Positions 32,384 through 42,451 are shown, counted from the first letter of the stretch. The stretch is DNA of 64,000 nucleotides from Pseudomonas mandelii (GCF_006438925.1 NZ_RCZA01000012.1:1-64000), one strand, 5' to 3'. A program made the numbers and translations. The notes: generated by a model from the sequence alone, not told the origin.

Positions 32384-34587
32384 GACTGAGCCTCTTGTGC
32401 AACACGGATACCGACCTGCGCGCACAGCGCGAGGAAGTTCGGGAACGACGTCGCGACGTTGGCGCAATCATGAATGCGGATCGGCGCAGTGGCGCGCAGC
32501 GAAGCCACGCTGAAGGCCATGGCAATCCGGTGATCGCCGTGTCCGTGCACTTCGCCGCCGCCGATCTGGCCGCCGTCGATGATGATGCCGTCCGGGGTCG
32601 GTTCACATTTGACACCCAGCGCCAGCAAGCCGTCCGCCATGACCTGAATCCGGTCCGACTCTTTAACCCGCAACTCTTCGGCGCCACGCAGGATGGTGCG
32701 CCCTTCGGCACAGGCTGCGGCCACGAACAGCACCGGGAATTCGTCGATGGCCAGCGGAACCAGCGCTTCGGGAATCTCGATACCTTTGAGTTTAGCTGCT
32801 CGTACGCGCAGATCCGCAACTGGCTCACCGCCGACTTCACGCTGGTTTTCCAAGGTGATGTCAGCGCCCATCAGACGCAGAATATCGATCACACCGGTAC
32901 GGGTCGGATTGATGCCGACGTGCTCAAGCACCAGCTCCGAACCTTCGGCGATCGACGCGGCCACCAGGAAGAACGCGGAAGACGAGATGTCGCCCGGCAC
33001 TTCAATGTGGGTCGCGGTCAACTTGTCGCCGGATTCGACCGATGCGGTCGCACCGTTGACGGTGACCGGATAGCCGAAGCCACGCAGCATGCGCTCGGTG
33101 TGGTCGCGGGTTGGAGCCGGCTCGGTGACGGTGGTCTTGCCTTCGGCGTACAAACCCGCCAGCAGCAGGCAGGATTTAACCTGAGCACTGGCCATCGGCA
33201 TGGTGTAAGTCAGGCCTTTGAGCTTGTTGCCGCCGCGAATGGTCATCGGCGGACGACCTTCAGCTGCGGTCTCGATCACGGCGCCCATTTCACGCAACGG
33301 ATTGGCCACGCGATTCATCGGACGCTTGGACAGCGAAGCATCGCCCGTCAGCGTGCTGTCGAAGTTCTGCGCAGCCAACAGGCCAGACAGCAGACGCATC
33401 GAAGTGCCGGAGTTGCCCAGATAGATCGGGCCCGGCGCAGGCTTCAGGCCATGCAGGCCGACGCCGTGAATGGTCACGCGACCGTGGTGCGGACCTTCGA
33501 TCACGACGCCCATGTCGCGGAAAGCTTGCAAGGTTGCCAGGGCATCTTCGCCCTCGAGGAAACCTTCCACTTCGGTGACGCCTTCAGCCAGGGAGCCGAG
33601 CATGATCGAACGGTGGGAAATCGATTTGTCGCCCGGTACACGAATCCGCCCAGTCAGGCGGCCACCAGGTTGTGCCAGGAAAATCAGGTCGTTGGAATTC
33701 ATAGCGTCCACATAAGCCCGGCGGGCCAGGATTTTACTGAAATGTTCGCGGGCAACCCGGGCGCGAGTGAACACGCCCAACAATTGGTGCCCATCCCCTG
33801 CATCGACCGCGTCGCGCAAGGCGTCGAGGTCGCTGCGAAATGTATCGAGTGTGCGCAGGACAGCTTCGCGGTTGGCGAGGAAGATGTCGTGCCACATGAC
33901 CGGGTCGCTACCCGCAATTCTTGTGAAATCACGGAAACCGCCCGCAGCGTAACGGAAGATCTCAAGGTTTTCATTGCGCTTGGCCAACGAATCGACCAAA
34001 CCGAACGCCAACAAGTGCGGCAAATGGCTGGTCGCCGCCAACACTTCATCATGGCGCTCGACCTGCATGTGCTCGACATCGGCGCCCAATTCGCGCCACA
34101 ACCGGTCGACCACTGCCAGGGCTTCCGGATCAGTCTGATCCAGCGGCGTCAGAATCACTTTATGGCGACGGAACAGCTCTGAGTTAGAGGCTTCCACCCC
34201 GCTCTGCTCGGAACCGGCAATCGGATGCCCCGGCACGAAGCGCGCCGGCATGCCGCCAAACGCTTCGGTTGCCGCCCGCACCACATTGCCTTTGGCGCTA
34301 CCGACGTCGGTCAGAATCGCTTGCCCCAGGTCCATGCCGGCCAATTGGCCGAGCATTTTTTCCATGGCAAGGATCGGCACGGCCAGTTGAATCACGTCGG
34401 CGCCCTGGCAAGCAACGGCCAGGTTTTCTTCGCAGCGATCCACCACACCCAAATCAACCGCCAGTTTGCGCGACTGCGGGTCGAGATCGACCCCGACCAC
34501 TTCGCGGCACAAGCCGCTTTCCCGCAAACCTTTGGCAAACGAACCGCCGATCAACCCCAGACCGACCACCACCAGGCGACCGATCAT
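32380..34587 (-). CDS. tyrA-aroA: Prephenate dehydrogenase / EPSP synthase fusion (TyrA–AroA)
   Basis: A 735-residue bifunctional enzyme typical of Pseudomonas. Residues ~1–290 are a prephenate dehydrogenase (tyrosine branch) with GRLVVVGLGLIGGSFAKGL and VGVDLDPQSRKLA. Residues ~300–735 are 5-enolpyruvylshikimate-3-phosphate synthase, with GRIRVPGDKSISHRSIMLGS and LGNSGTSMRLLSGLLA. The ATG at 34587 gives MIGRLVVVGLG; an upstream GTG at 34623 overlaps hisC by eight bases and would give a 747-residue form through coupling, so the start is not settled. AroA belongs to the class I type by its GNSGT motif. The downstream cmk overlaps its stop. Confidence 0.95.
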   Translation of the reverse strand: MIGRLVVVGLGLIGGSFAKGLRESGLCREVVGVDLDPQSRKLAVDLGVVDRCEENLAVACQGADVIQLAVPILAMEKMLGQLAGMDLGQAILTDVGSAKGNVVRAATEAFGGMPARFVPGHPIAGSEQSGVEASNSELFRRHKVILTPLDQTDPEALAVVDRLWRELGADVEHMQVERHDEVLAATSHLPHLLAFGLVDSLAKRNENLEIFRYAAGGFRDFTRIAGSDPVMWHDIFLANREAVLRTLDTFRSDLDALRDAVDAGDGHQLLGVFTRARVAREHFSKILARRAYVDAMNSNDLIFLAQPGGRLTGRIRVPGDKSISHRSIMLGSLAEGVTEVEGFLEGEDALATLQAFRDMGVVIEGPHHGRVTIHGVGLHGLKPAPGPIYLGNSGTSMRLLSGLLAAQNFDSTLTGDASLSKRPMNRVANPLREMGAVIETAAEGRPPMTIRGGNKLKGLTYTMPMASAQVKSCLLLAGLYAEGKTTVTEPAPTRDHTERMLRGFGYPVTVNGATASVESGDKLTATHIEVPGDISSSAFFLVAASIAEGSELVLEHVGINPTRTGVIDILRLMGADITLENQREVGGEPVADLRVRAAKLKGIEIPEALVPLAIDEFPVLFVAAACAEGRTILRGAEELRVKESDRIQVMADGLLALGVKCEPTPDGIIIDGGQIGGGEVHGHGDHRIAMAFSVASLRATAPIRIHDCANVATSFPNFLALCAQVGIRVAQEAQS

Positions 34588-34615
34588 AGGTTCAGCAGAT
34601 TGCAGTGCAGTGACA

Positions 34616-35728
34616 TCAACCACGAGCCAGAACCTTGGTCAGCGCTTCGAGGAAGCGGCTGTTTTCCGCCGGCAAACCGATGGTGATGCGCAAGTGGTTC
34701 GGCATGCCGTAATTGGCCACCGGACGCACGATCACGCCTTCGCGCAGCAAACCCTGAAAGACCGGAGCCGCAACACAACCCAGATCGACGCAGATGAAAT
34801 TGCCCTTGGACGGAATCCAGCTCAGACCCAGCTCACGGAAACCCGCTTCCAGCTGCTGCATGCCGGATTCGTTCAGGCGACGGCTTTCAGCCAGGTACTC
34901 GGTGTCTTGCAGCGCAGCGCACGCAGCGGCCAGGGCCAGGCTGTTGACGTTGAACGGCTGACGCACTCGGTTCAGCACATCCGCAACCACCGCCGTGGAC
35001 AAGCCATAGCCGACCCGCAATGCCGCCAAGCCATAAGCCTTGGAGAATGTGCGCGAAACCAGCAGGTTCGGGTAAGCCGCCAGGTAATCCAGGCCATCCG
35101 GCAAGTCGCTGCCTTCGGCGTATTCGATGTAGGCCTCGTCCAGCACCACCAGCACGTGTTCCGGTACGTCCTGCAGGAATTCGTCAAGCGCTTCGGCGTC
35201 GAACCAGGTCCCGGTCGGGTTGTTCGGGTTGGCGATGAACACCACGCGGGTATCGGCATCGATCGCGGCCAGCATCGCCGACAGATCATGGCCCCAGTCT
35301 TTGGCCGGGATCACTTTGGCCGTAGCGCCGACGGCTTGCGTGACGATCGGATAGACCGCAAACGCGTGCTCGCTGAATACGGCGTTCAGGCCCGGCGCCA
35401 GATAGGCACGGGCGACCAGTTCCAGAATGTCGTTGGAACCGTTGCCCAGCGTCACCTGATTGAGCTCGACGCGGCACTGATCGGCCAGCAGGGTCTTGAG
35501 CGCAAAACCGTTGCCGTCCGGATAACGGGTCAGTTCGGCCAGCGCTTCGTGAATCGCTGCCAGAGCCTTGGGACTGGCGCCCAATGGATTTTCGTTACTG
35601 GCCAGTTTGACGATGCTGGCCGGATCGATGTTCAGCTCGCGCGCCAGTTCGTCCACGGGCTTGCCCGGAACGTAAGGCGAAAGTTGTTGCACGCCCGGCT
35701 GTGCCAGAGCGAGGAAGTCACCACTCAT
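34616..35728 (-). CDS. hisC: Histidinol-phosphate / aromatic aminotransferase
   Basis: A 370-residue class I/II PLP-dependent aminotransferase. It has IVKLASNENPLGASPKA, VFIANPNNPTGTW, LVVLDEAYIEYAE and the PLP-lysine motif VSRTFSKAYGLAALRVGYG. The location between pheA and tyrA-aroA fits the second Pseudomonas HisC (HisC2), thought to act in aromatic amino-acid as well as histidine synthesis. It starts 12 bases after pheA and runs to within about 29 bases of the tyrA ATG. Confidence 0.95.
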   Translation of the reverse strand: MSGDFLALAQPGVQQLSPYVPGKPVDELARELNIDPASIVKLASNENPLGASPKALAAIHEALAELTRYPDGNGFALKTLLADQCRVELNQVTLGNGSNDILELVARAYLAPGLNAVFSEHAFAVYPIVTQAVGATAKVIPAKDWGHDLSAMLAAIDADTRVVFIANPNNPTGTWFDAEALDEFLQDVPEHVLVVLDEAYIEYAEGSDLPDGLDYLAAYPNLLVSRTFSKAYGLAALRVGYGLSTAVVADVLNRVRQPFNVNSLALAAACAALQDTEYLAESRRLNESGMQQLEAGFRELGLSWIPSKGNFICVDLGCVAAPVFQGLLREGVIVRPVANYGMPNHLRITIGLPAENSRFLEALTKVLARG

Positions 35729-35740
35729 TTGCTACCGCCC

Positions 35741-36835
35741 TTAGAGAACTGCTTTCGGGTAGGAACCCAGCACTTTGAGTGCCACTGCTTCCTGACTGAT
35801 CTTTTCCAACACACCTTTGACCAGCGGGTCGCGGTGGTGGCCGACGAAGTCGATGAAGAACACGTAGGTCCATTTACCGCTGCGCGAGGGACGTGTCTCG
35901 ATTCGCGTCAGGTCGATGCCGTTGTCGTGGAACGGCACCAGCAGCTCGTGAAGCGCGCCGGGCTTGTTGCTCATGGAGACGATGACCGAGGTCTTGTCGT
36001 CGCCGGTCGGCGGTACTTCCTGGCTGCCGATGATCAGGAATCGCGTGGAGTTATCCGGGCGATCCTCGATTTTCTCGGCCAGACGGGTCAGCCCGTACAA
36101 GCCTGCGGCCATGTCGCCGGCAATCGCTGCCGAGTTCCACTCACCCTTGACCCGCTTGGCCGCTTCGGCGTTGCTGGACACCGCCACGCGCTCGACATTC
36201 GGGTAATGCGCGTCCAGCCACTTGCGGCACTGGGCCAGAGACTGGGCGTGGGAATAGATGCGGCTGATGCTGTCGGTCTTGGTGTTTTCACCGACCAACA
36301 GGTGGTGGTGAATCCGCAGCTCGACTTCGCCACAGATCACCATGTCGTGTTCGAGGAAGCTGTCGAGGGTGTGGTTGACCGCGCCTTCGGTGGAGTTTTC
36401 CACCGGGACCACGCCAAAGTTCACCGCACCGGCCGCCACTTCACGGAACACTTCGTCGATCGCTGCCATTGGCATGCTGATCACGGCGTGACCGAAGTGC
36501 TTCATGGCCGCGGCTTGGGTGAAGGTGCCTTCAGGGCCGAGGTAAGCCACTTTCAGCGGCTGCTCGAGGGCCAGGCACGAGGACATGATTTCGCGGAACA
36601 ACCGCGCCATCTCTTCGTTGCCCAGCGGCCCCTGGTTGCGCTCCATGACACGCTTGAGCACCTGAGCTTCACGCTCAGGACGATAGAACACCGGCACTTC
36701 GCCTTCGGCCAGCGAGGCCATCTTTACTCGCGCAACTTCCTGGGCGCAGCGTGCGCGCTCACTGATCAGTTCCAGGACTTTCTCGTCCAGGGCATCAATG
36801 CGCAGGCGCAGTGCCTTGAGTTCTTGCTCAGACAT
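35741..36835 (-). CDS. pheA: Chorismate mutase / prephenate dehydratase (P-protein)
   Basis: A 364-residue bifunctional enzyme of phenylalanine synthesis. Residues ~1–90 form an AroQ chorismate mutase (LRLRIDALDEKVLELISERA). Residues ~95–275 are the prephenate dehydratase (VAYLGPEGTFTQAAAMKHFG, VPVENSTEGAVNHTLD, with the catalytic TRFLIIG). An ACT domain follows (NKPGALHELLVPFHDNGIDL then TRIETRPS), the usual site of phenylalanine feedback. The ATG overlaps the serC TAA by one base (TAATG). Confidence 0.97.
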   Translation of the reverse strand: MSEQELKALRLRIDALDEKVLELISERARCAQEVARVKMASLAEGEVPVFYRPEREAQVLKRVMERNQGPLGNEEMARLFREIMSSCLALEQPLKVAYLGPEGTFTQAAAMKHFGHAVISMPMAAIDEVFREVAAGAVNFGVVPVENSTEGAVNHTLDSFLEHDMVICGEVELRIHHHLLVGENTKTDSISRIYSHAQSLAQCRKWLDAHYPNVERVAVSSNAEAAKRVKGEWNSAAIAGDMAAGLYGLTRLAEKIEDRPDNSTRFLIIGSQEVPPTGDDKTSVIVSMSNKPGALHELLVPFHDNGIDLTRIETRPSRSGKWTYVFFIDFVGHHRDPLVKGVLEKISQEAVALKVLGSYPKAVL

Positions 36836-37920
36836 TAGCCGTGTTCCTTCTCGAACTCTGCCATGTACGAAATCAGTGCGTTGACCGCAACGATGTCGAC
36901 GGCGTTATAGATGGAGGCACGCATGCCGCCCACGGAACGGTGACCCTTGAGGTTCAACAGGCCACGCTCTTCGGCACCGACCAGGAATGGCTTGTCGAGA
37001 CGGTCGTCAGCCAGGCGGAACGGCACGTTCATCCACGAGCGATCCGACTTGTTGATCGGGTTGCTGTACAAGCCGCTGGCGTCGATGAAGTCGTACAGCG
37101 TGCGCTGTTTAACTTCGTTGAGCTTGCCGATGGCTTCAACACCACCCTGCTCTTTCAGCCACTCGAATACCAGACCCGAGAGGTACCAGGCCAGGGTTGG
37201 CGGGGTGTTGTACATCGAGCCGTTGTCGGCGGCGACCTTGTAGTTGAGCATGGTCGGGCACAGGGAACGGGCGTGACCCAACAGGTCTTCGCGAACGATG
37301 TTGACGACGACGCCGCTCGGGCCGATGTTTTTCTGCGCGCCGGCGTAGATCATGCCGAAGCGCGAAACATCGATCGGACGCGAGAGAATGTCGGAAGACA
37401 TGTCCGCGACCAGTGGGACGTCACCGGTTTCCGGGACCCAGCTGAATTCCAGACCGCCAATGGTTTCGTTCGGCGCGTAGTGAACGTAGGCCGCATCTTT
37501 CGACAGGTTCCATTCGTTCTGACCGGGAATAGCGAAATAGTCGTAAGGCTTGGCGGTAGCGGCAACGTTGACGTTTCCGTAGCGCGAAGCTTCTTCGATG
37601 GCTTTCTGCGACCAGATACCGGTGTCGATATAGTCGGCCGTGCCGCTTTCCGGCAACAGGTTCAGAGGAATCTGAGCAAATTGCTGGCTGGCGCCACCTT
37701 GCAGAAACAGCACTTTATAGTTCGAGGGGATATTCAGCAGATCACGCAGATCCTGCTCGGCCTTGGTGGCAATGGACACGAACTCATCGCTGCGATGGCT
37801 CATTTCCATGACCGACAGGCCCTTGCCGTGCCAATCAAGGAGTTCACCCTGGGCGCGCTGCAGGACAGCTTCGGGAAGTGCCGCAGGACCGGCACAGAAG
37901 TTATAGGCTCTCTTGCTCAC
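36835..37920 (-). CDS. serC: Phosphoserine aminotransferase
   Basis: A 361-residue PLP enzyme converting 3-phosphohydroxypyruvate to phosphoserine (serine synthesis) and serving pyridoxine synthesis. It starts at the GTG at 37920 (SKRAYNFCAGPAALPEAVLQ); a TTG two codons earlier is possible. Motifs are LFLQGGASQQFAQIPLNLLP and IYAGAQKNIGPSGVVVNIVR, the latter with the PLP-binding lysine. It is the first gene of the overlapping set serC-pheA-hisC-tyrA/aroA-cmk and follows gyrA across a REPIN. Confidence 0.97.
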   Translation of the reverse strand: MSKRAYNFCAGPAALPEAVLQRAQGELLDWHGKGLSVMEMSHRSDEFVSIATKAEQDLRDLLNIPSNYKVLFLQGGASQQFAQIPLNLLPESGTADYIDTGIWSQKAIEEASRYGNVNVAATAKPYDYFAIPGQNEWNLSKDAAYVHYAPNETIGGLEFSWVPETGDVPLVADMSSDILSRPIDVSRFGMIYAGAQKNIGPSGVVVNIVREDLLGHARSLCPTMLNYKVAADNGSMYNTPPTLAWYLSGLVFEWLKEQGGVEAIGKLNEVKQRTLYDFIDASGLYSNPINKSDRSWMNVPFRLADDRLDKPFLVGAEERGLLNLKGHRSVGGMRASIYNAVDIVAVNALISYMAEFEKEHG

Positions 37921-37970
37921 ATCCAATCTCGCTCTGATTTGGTGGTATCACGCAACAAAACTATTTGACC

Positions 37971-38083
37971 TGTAGGAGCTGTCGAGCGAAGCGAGGCTGC
38001 GATCTTTTCGTATGGACCCCACATAGCTAAAGCAAGAGCAAGATCAAGAGATCGCAGCCTCGCTTTGCTCGACAGCTCCTACA
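37971..38083. repeat. REPIN-like inverted repeat, TGTAGGAGCTGTCGAGC type
   Basis: TGTAGGAGCTGTCGAGCGAA… (37971–38008) is repeated inverted at 38046–38083, with the arms including GAGGCTGCGATCTT and AAGATCGCAGCCTC-like segments around a ~40-base core. This pair of opposed REP units lies between gyrA and serC. It belongs to a different sequence family from the other four REPINs in the window. Confidence 0.9.
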
Positions 38084-38118
38084 GCCCTACATTAAAAACA
38101 ATTCCACAGGACAAACAA

Positions 38119-38148
38119 CAAGGGGGCGAATTCTCATCCGCCCCCTGC
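38119..38148 (-). terminator. Terminator-like hairpin after gyrA
   Basis: AGGGGGCG (38121–38128) pairs with CGCCCCCT (38139–38146) around a ten-base loop, nine bases past the gyrA stop. The T-run on the mRNA side is weak (TTGTTGTTTG). Confidence 0.65.
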
Positions 38149-38156
38149 TTGTCCGC

Positions 38157-40820
38157 TTATTCCTGCGGTTCTTCGTCGGCGGCGGCGTCGAGCTGCTGAT
38201 CTTCAACAACGTCGTCAATTACGACTTCACCGTCGAACACTGCACCTTCTTCGCCCTCTTCATCTTCAAGCTCTTCACCCTCGACTTCCGACGGCTCCTG
38301 AACCCGCTCCAGACCTACCAGCGTTTCATCGCTGGCCAGTTTGATGAGGGTCACGCCCTGGGTGTTACGACCCAGACTGGAAACTTCGGCGACGCGGGTA
38401 CGAACCAGTGTGCCCTGGTCGGAAATCAGCATGATTTCCTCACCGTCGAGCACCTGGACTGCACCGACCAAGCGGCCGTTACGGTCATTGCTGACCATGG
38501 CGATAACGCCCTGACCGCCACGTTTGTACTCAGGGAACTCGGTGATCGCCGTGCGCTTGCCGAAACCACGGGCCGAAGCGGTCAGGATCTGGCTGCCTTC
38601 TTCCGGGATCAGCATGGAAATCAGCTTCTGGCCTTCCGGCAGACGCATGCCGCGAACACCGCGAGCGGTACGGCCCATGGCGCGAACGTCGGTTTCCTTG
38701 AAGCGAGTGACCTTGCCGCCGTCGGAGAACAGCATGACTTCGCGCTCGCCATCGGTAATGGCGGCAGAAATCAGTACGTCACCTTCATCCAGCTCCAGTG
38801 CGATCAGACCGACGCTGCGTTGACGGCTGAAGGATTCCAGTGGGGTCTTCTTCACGGTGCCTTTGGCAGTGGCCATGAAGATGAAGTGACCTTCGGTGTA
38901 TTCGTCGACCGGCAGCATGGTGGTGATGTATTCATCACTGTCCAGCGGCAGCAGGTTGACCAGCGGACGACCACGGGCAGCGCGGGACGCTTCCGGGATT
39001 TCGTAGGTTTTCAGCCAGTACACTTTGCCTTTGCTGGAGAACAGCAGCAGCGTGGTGTGGCTGTTGGCGACCAGCAGGTGAGCGATGTAGTCCTCATCCT
39101 TGACGCCGGTAGCGGACTTGCCTTTACCGCCACGACGCTGAGCCTGGTACGCAGCCAATGGCTGGGTCTTGGCGTAGCCACCGTGGGAAATGGTCACGAC
39201 GCGCTCTTCTTCCGGGATCATGTCACCCAGGGTCAGGTCGAGACGAGCATCGAGAATCTCGGTGCGACGCACATCGCCGTATTCGGCGCGGATCACTTCC
39301 AGCTCTTCGCGGATCACTTCCATCAGGCGCGTGGCGCTGCTGAGGATGCGGATCAGCTCGCCGATCTGGTTGAGGATCTCTTGATACTCGGCCAGCAGCT
39401 TTTCGTGTTCCAGACCGGTCAGACGGTGCAGACGCAGTTCCAGAATCGCTTGCGCCTGCTCTGGCGACAGGAAGTACTTGCCTTCACGCAGACCGTATTG
39501 CGGGTCCAGGGTCTCTGGACGGCACGAATCGGCACCGGCACGCTCAACCATCGCGACCACGGCGGAAGATTCCCACGCAGTCTTGATCAGCGCTTCCTTG
39601 GCTTCCGACGGCGTTGGCGAGGCTTTGATCAGGGCGATGACCGGGTCGATGTTCGACAGGGCAACCGCTTGACCTTCCAGAATGTGACCACGTTCGCGGG
39701 CTTTACGCAGCTCGAACACGGTACGACGGGTAACCACTTCACGACGGTGACGAACGAAGGCTTCCAGCAGGTCCTTGAGGTTCAGGATCCGCGGACGGCC
39801 GTCGATCAGCGCGACGATGTTGATACCGAACACCGCTTGCAGCTGGGTCTGGGCGTAGAGGTTATTGAGAATCACCTCAGGCACTTCGCCGCGACGCAGT
39901 TCGATCACGACGCGCATACCGTCCTTGTCGGACTCGTCGCGCAGTTCGGTGATGCCTTCAAGCTTCTTCTCTTTTACCAGCTCGGCGATCTTCTCGATCA
40001 GACGGGCCTTGTTCAGCTGGTAAGGGAGTTCGGTGATGACGATCTGCTGGCGGCCACCGACCTTGTCGATGTCTTCGATCATCGAGCGGGCACGCATGTA
40101 AATGCGCCCGCGACCGGTGCGGTAGGCTTCGATGATGCCGGCGCGACCGTTGATGATCGCGGCGGTCGGGAAGTCCGGACCAGGGATGTATTGCATCAGC
40201 TCATCGATGGTCAACTCAGGGTTGTCGATGAGTGCCAGGCAACCGTCGATGACTTCACCGAGGTTGTGCGGCGGAATGTTGGTCGCCATGCCCACGGCGA
40301 TACCGCTGGAGCCGTTGACCAGCAGGTTGGGAATACGGGTCGGCATGACCGCCGGGATCATTTCGGTGCCGTCGTAGTTCGGCACCCAGTCCACGGTTTC
40401 TTTGTGCAGGTCAGCCAGCAGCTCGTGCGCCAGCTTGGTCATGCGCACTTCGGTGTATCGCATGGCGGCGGCGTTGTCGCCGTCCACGGAACCGAAGTTG
40501 CCCTGACCGTCTACCAGCAGGTAGCGCAGCGAGAATGGCTGCGCCATCCGAACGATGGTGTCGTACACCGCGGTATCACCGTGAGGGTGATACTTACCGA
40601 TCACGTCACCGACAACACGGGCAGATTTCTTGTACGGCTTGTTGAAGTCGTTGCCCAGCTCGCTCATCGCGAACAGCACGCGCCGGTGCACGGGCTTCAA
40701 GCCATCGCGCGCATCCGGCAGTGCCCGCCCGACAATTACGCTCATCGCGTAGTCGAGGTAGGACTGCTTCAGCTCGTCTTCGATATTGACCGGGAGGATT
40801 TCTTTGGCCAGTTCGCCCAT
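38157..40820 (-). CDS. gyrA: DNA gyrase subunit A
   Basis: An 887-residue type II topoisomerase subunit that, with GyrB, introduces negative supercoils. From the ATG at 40820 (MGELAKEILPVNIEDELKQS) the catalytic Tyr is residue 122 in AAMRYTEVRMTK. The quinolone-determining region reads HPHGDTAVYD, so positions 83 and 87 are Thr and Asp, the susceptible Pseudomonas type. The C-terminal beta-pinwheel contains the GyrA box QRRGGKG. The tail is very acidic (EGEELEDEEGEEGAVFDGE). A 28-codon upstream extension is rejected because AGGCTTCTC lies just before the chosen ATG. Confidence 0.98.
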   Translation of the reverse strand: MGELAKEILPVNIEDELKQSYLDYAMSVIVGRALPDARDGLKPVHRRVLFAMSELGNDFNKPYKKSARVVGDVIGKYHPHGDTAVYDTIVRMAQPFSLRYLLVDGQGNFGSVDGDNAAAMRYTEVRMTKLAHELLADLHKETVDWVPNYDGTEMIPAVMPTRIPNLLVNGSSGIAVGMATNIPPHNLGEVIDGCLALIDNPELTIDELMQYIPGPDFPTAAIINGRAGIIEAYRTGRGRIYMRARSMIEDIDKVGGRQQIVITELPYQLNKARLIEKIAELVKEKKLEGITELRDESDKDGMRVVIELRRGEVPEVILNNLYAQTQLQAVFGINIVALIDGRPRILNLKDLLEAFVRHRREVVTRRTVFELRKARERGHILEGQAVALSNIDPVIALIKASPTPSEAKEALIKTAWESSAVVAMVERAGADSCRPETLDPQYGLREGKYFLSPEQAQAILELRLHRLTGLEHEKLLAEYQEILNQIGELIRILSSATRLMEVIREELEVIRAEYGDVRRTEILDARLDLTLGDMIPEEERVVTISHGGYAKTQPLAAYQAQRRGGKGKSATGVKDEDYIAHLLVANSHTTLLLFSSKGKVYWLKTYEIPEASRAARGRPLVNLLPLDSDEYITTMLPVDEYTEGHFIFMATAKGTVKKTPLESFSRQRSVGLIALELDEGDVLISAAITDGEREVMLFSDGGKVTRFKETDVRAMGRTARGVRGMRLPEGQKLISMLIPEEGSQILTASARGFGKRTAITEFPEYKRGGQGVIAMVSNDRNGRLVGAVQVLDGEEIMLISDQGTLVRTRVAEVSSLGRNTQGVTLIKLASDETLVGLERVQEPSEVEGEELEDEEGEEGAVFDGEVVIDDVVEDQQLDAAADEEPQE

Positions 40821-41147
40821 GAGAAGCCTGATTCCTTTTTCTGGTGAAACTTCGTCACATCCATATGGGACGAACGAAGCTCGCCGCTGCAGGCTGAGTG
40901 CCATGCACCGACTTACGACAAATCAACGAGTTATGCCATGGATCTGCGCAGTAAAGGCAGCCACATCGGGCTACCTTGGAAACCGCCGGATGTTATCACA
41001 AGAGCCGCCACGCACCTATCCCCCTGATGCGCATGGAGCATAGTTAGTTGACCGGTGACAGGCTTAACGGGGACGAGAGGGGCTTAGAGCCGTGGTGAAT
41101 GCAGATTTCGGGGCAAGATGAAGGCTGTTTACTGGCTGTAGGTACTC
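40821..41147. other. gyrA upstream region
   Basis: This intergenic stretch contains the gyrA leader and promoter zone. No gene with a recognisable product is seen, and I could not define a promoter with confidence. Confidence 0.4.
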
Positions 41148-41240
41148 TTCGCGAGCAGGCTCGCTCCCACATAGAATCCGGGTTGTGCCGAACATTGCGG
41201 TCACACCTCGATCAACTGTGGGAGCGGGCTTGCTCGCGAA
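41148..41240. repeat. REPIN, GTGGGAGCG/CGCGAGCA type
   Basis: TTCGCGAGCAGGCTCGCTCC (41148–41167) followed by CAC, and the inverted TGTGGGAGCGGGCTTGCTCG (41217–41236) followed by CGAA, flank a ~45-base spacer. It sits between the mtnA stop and gyrA. Confidence 0.9.
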
Positions 41241-41266
41241 GGCGATTTATCAGGCGCCAGATATCT

Positions 41267-42343
41267 TTAATGCAGACGCTTACGGCACATCAACTGCGCC
41301 ATTTTCGCGGTGTCCGGGCGCTCGACGATGCCTTTTTCGGTGACGATCGCATCGATCAAGTCCGCCGGGGTCACATCAAATACCGGGTTGAACGCTTCGA
41401 CATCCGCCCCGACCCGCTTGCCGCCGACTTCCAGTAACTCGCGACCATCGCGCTCTTCAATCGGAATGTCATCACCGCTGGCCAGGTTCATGTCGATGGT
41501 CGAACTCGGCGCCACCACCATGAAGCGCACGCCGTGGTGCATGGCGTTCACCGCCAGCTGATAGGTGCCGATCTTGTTGGCCACGTCGCCATTGGCGGTG
41601 ATCCGGTCAGCACCGACGATTACCCAGGTAATGCCCTTGGTCTTCATGATGTGGGCAGCAGCGGCGTCGGCATTAACGGTCACGGGAATGCCTTCATTAG
41701 CCAATTCCCATGCGGTCAACCGCGAACCTTGCAGCCATGGACGGGTTTCGTCGGCATAGACGCGCTCGACCATGCCTTCAATGAAAGCGCCACGAATCAC
41801 GCCAAGCGCCGTGCCAAAGCCGCCGGTGGCCAGTGCGCCGGTGTTGCAGTGGGTCAGAATCGCCTGAGCGTTACCCTGGTGCTTGCGGATCAGGTCCACA
41901 CCCAGTTGCGCCATGGTCAGGTTGGCTTCGCGATCACTCTCGTGAATGGAGATAGCCTCCGCCTCCAGCACCGCCAGCGGATCGGCGTGATGCTTCAGAC
42001 GCTCAAGCCGGTCGCGCATGCGGCCCAGGGCCCAGAACAGGTTGACGGCGGTCGGACGAGAATCGGCGAGCAGCGCGAAATCCTCTTCCAGCGCCGCCTG
42101 CCAGTCACCGCCCTCGGCAAACCGCGCGCGGGCCGCCAGCACAACACCATAGGCGGCACTGATGCCAATCGCCGGCGCGCCGCGCACCACCATCGAACGA
42201 ATGGCCTCGGCCACGCCAGCCGCGCTGGTGTAGGCGATCCACGTTTCTTCGAACGGCAAAATACGCTGATCCAGCAGGTACAGGGCATCATCACGCCAAT
42301 CGATGGCCTTCACCTTCTCCGCAGCCAACAGTCGATCACGCAT
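41267..42343 (-). CDS. mtnA: Methylthioribose-1-phosphate isomerase
   Basis: A 358-residue enzyme that converts 5-methylthioribose-1-phosphate to methylthioribulose-1-phosphate in methionine salvage. It has VVRGAPAIGISAAYGVVLAA, the catalytic Cys in ILTHCNTGALATGGFGTALG and the catalytic Asp in VIVGADRITANGDVANKIGT. It is divergent from the MTA deaminase gene, 108 bases apart, which supplies the upstream part of the same pathway; this arrangement matches P. aeruginosa. Confidence 0.96.
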   Translation of the reverse strand: MRDRLLAAEKVKAIDWRDDALYLLDQRILPFEETWIAYTSAAGVAEAIRSMVVRGAPAIGISAAYGVVLAARARFAEGGDWQAALEEDFALLADSRPTAVNLFWALGRMRDRLERLKHHADPLAVLEAEAISIHESDREANLTMAQLGVDLIRKHQGNAQAILTHCNTGALATGGFGTALGVIRGAFIEGMVERVYADETRPWLQGSRLTAWELANEGIPVTVNADAAAAHIMKTKGITWVIVGADRITANGDVANKIGTYQLAVNAMHHGVRFMVVAPSSTIDMNLASGDDIPIEERDGRELLEVGGKRVGADVEAFNPVFDVTPADLIDAIVTEKGIVERPDTAKMAQLMCRKRLH

Positions 42344-42451
42344 CCCTCACCCCGCACACATGAACAAAAGCCGTCGATTATAGCGATCCCCCTGCGAAGA
42401 CGCTCGGGTATACTTCGCCATCCTTTACAAAAGCTCTGGAACCGACTCTCG

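Noticed and set aside
34466..36838. 790-codon open frame opposite hisC and pheA
   Set aside because: It spans two clearly real genes on the other strand and has no independent support.
38235..38300. Acidic low-complexity tail of GyrA as a possible frameshift
   Set aside because: The frame is intact to the stop and acidic tails are usual in GyrA proteins.
38820..40847. 675-codon open frame antisense to gyrA
   Set aside because: The product is His/Asp/Gly-rich without recognisable folds; it arises from the GC-rich third positions of gyrA.
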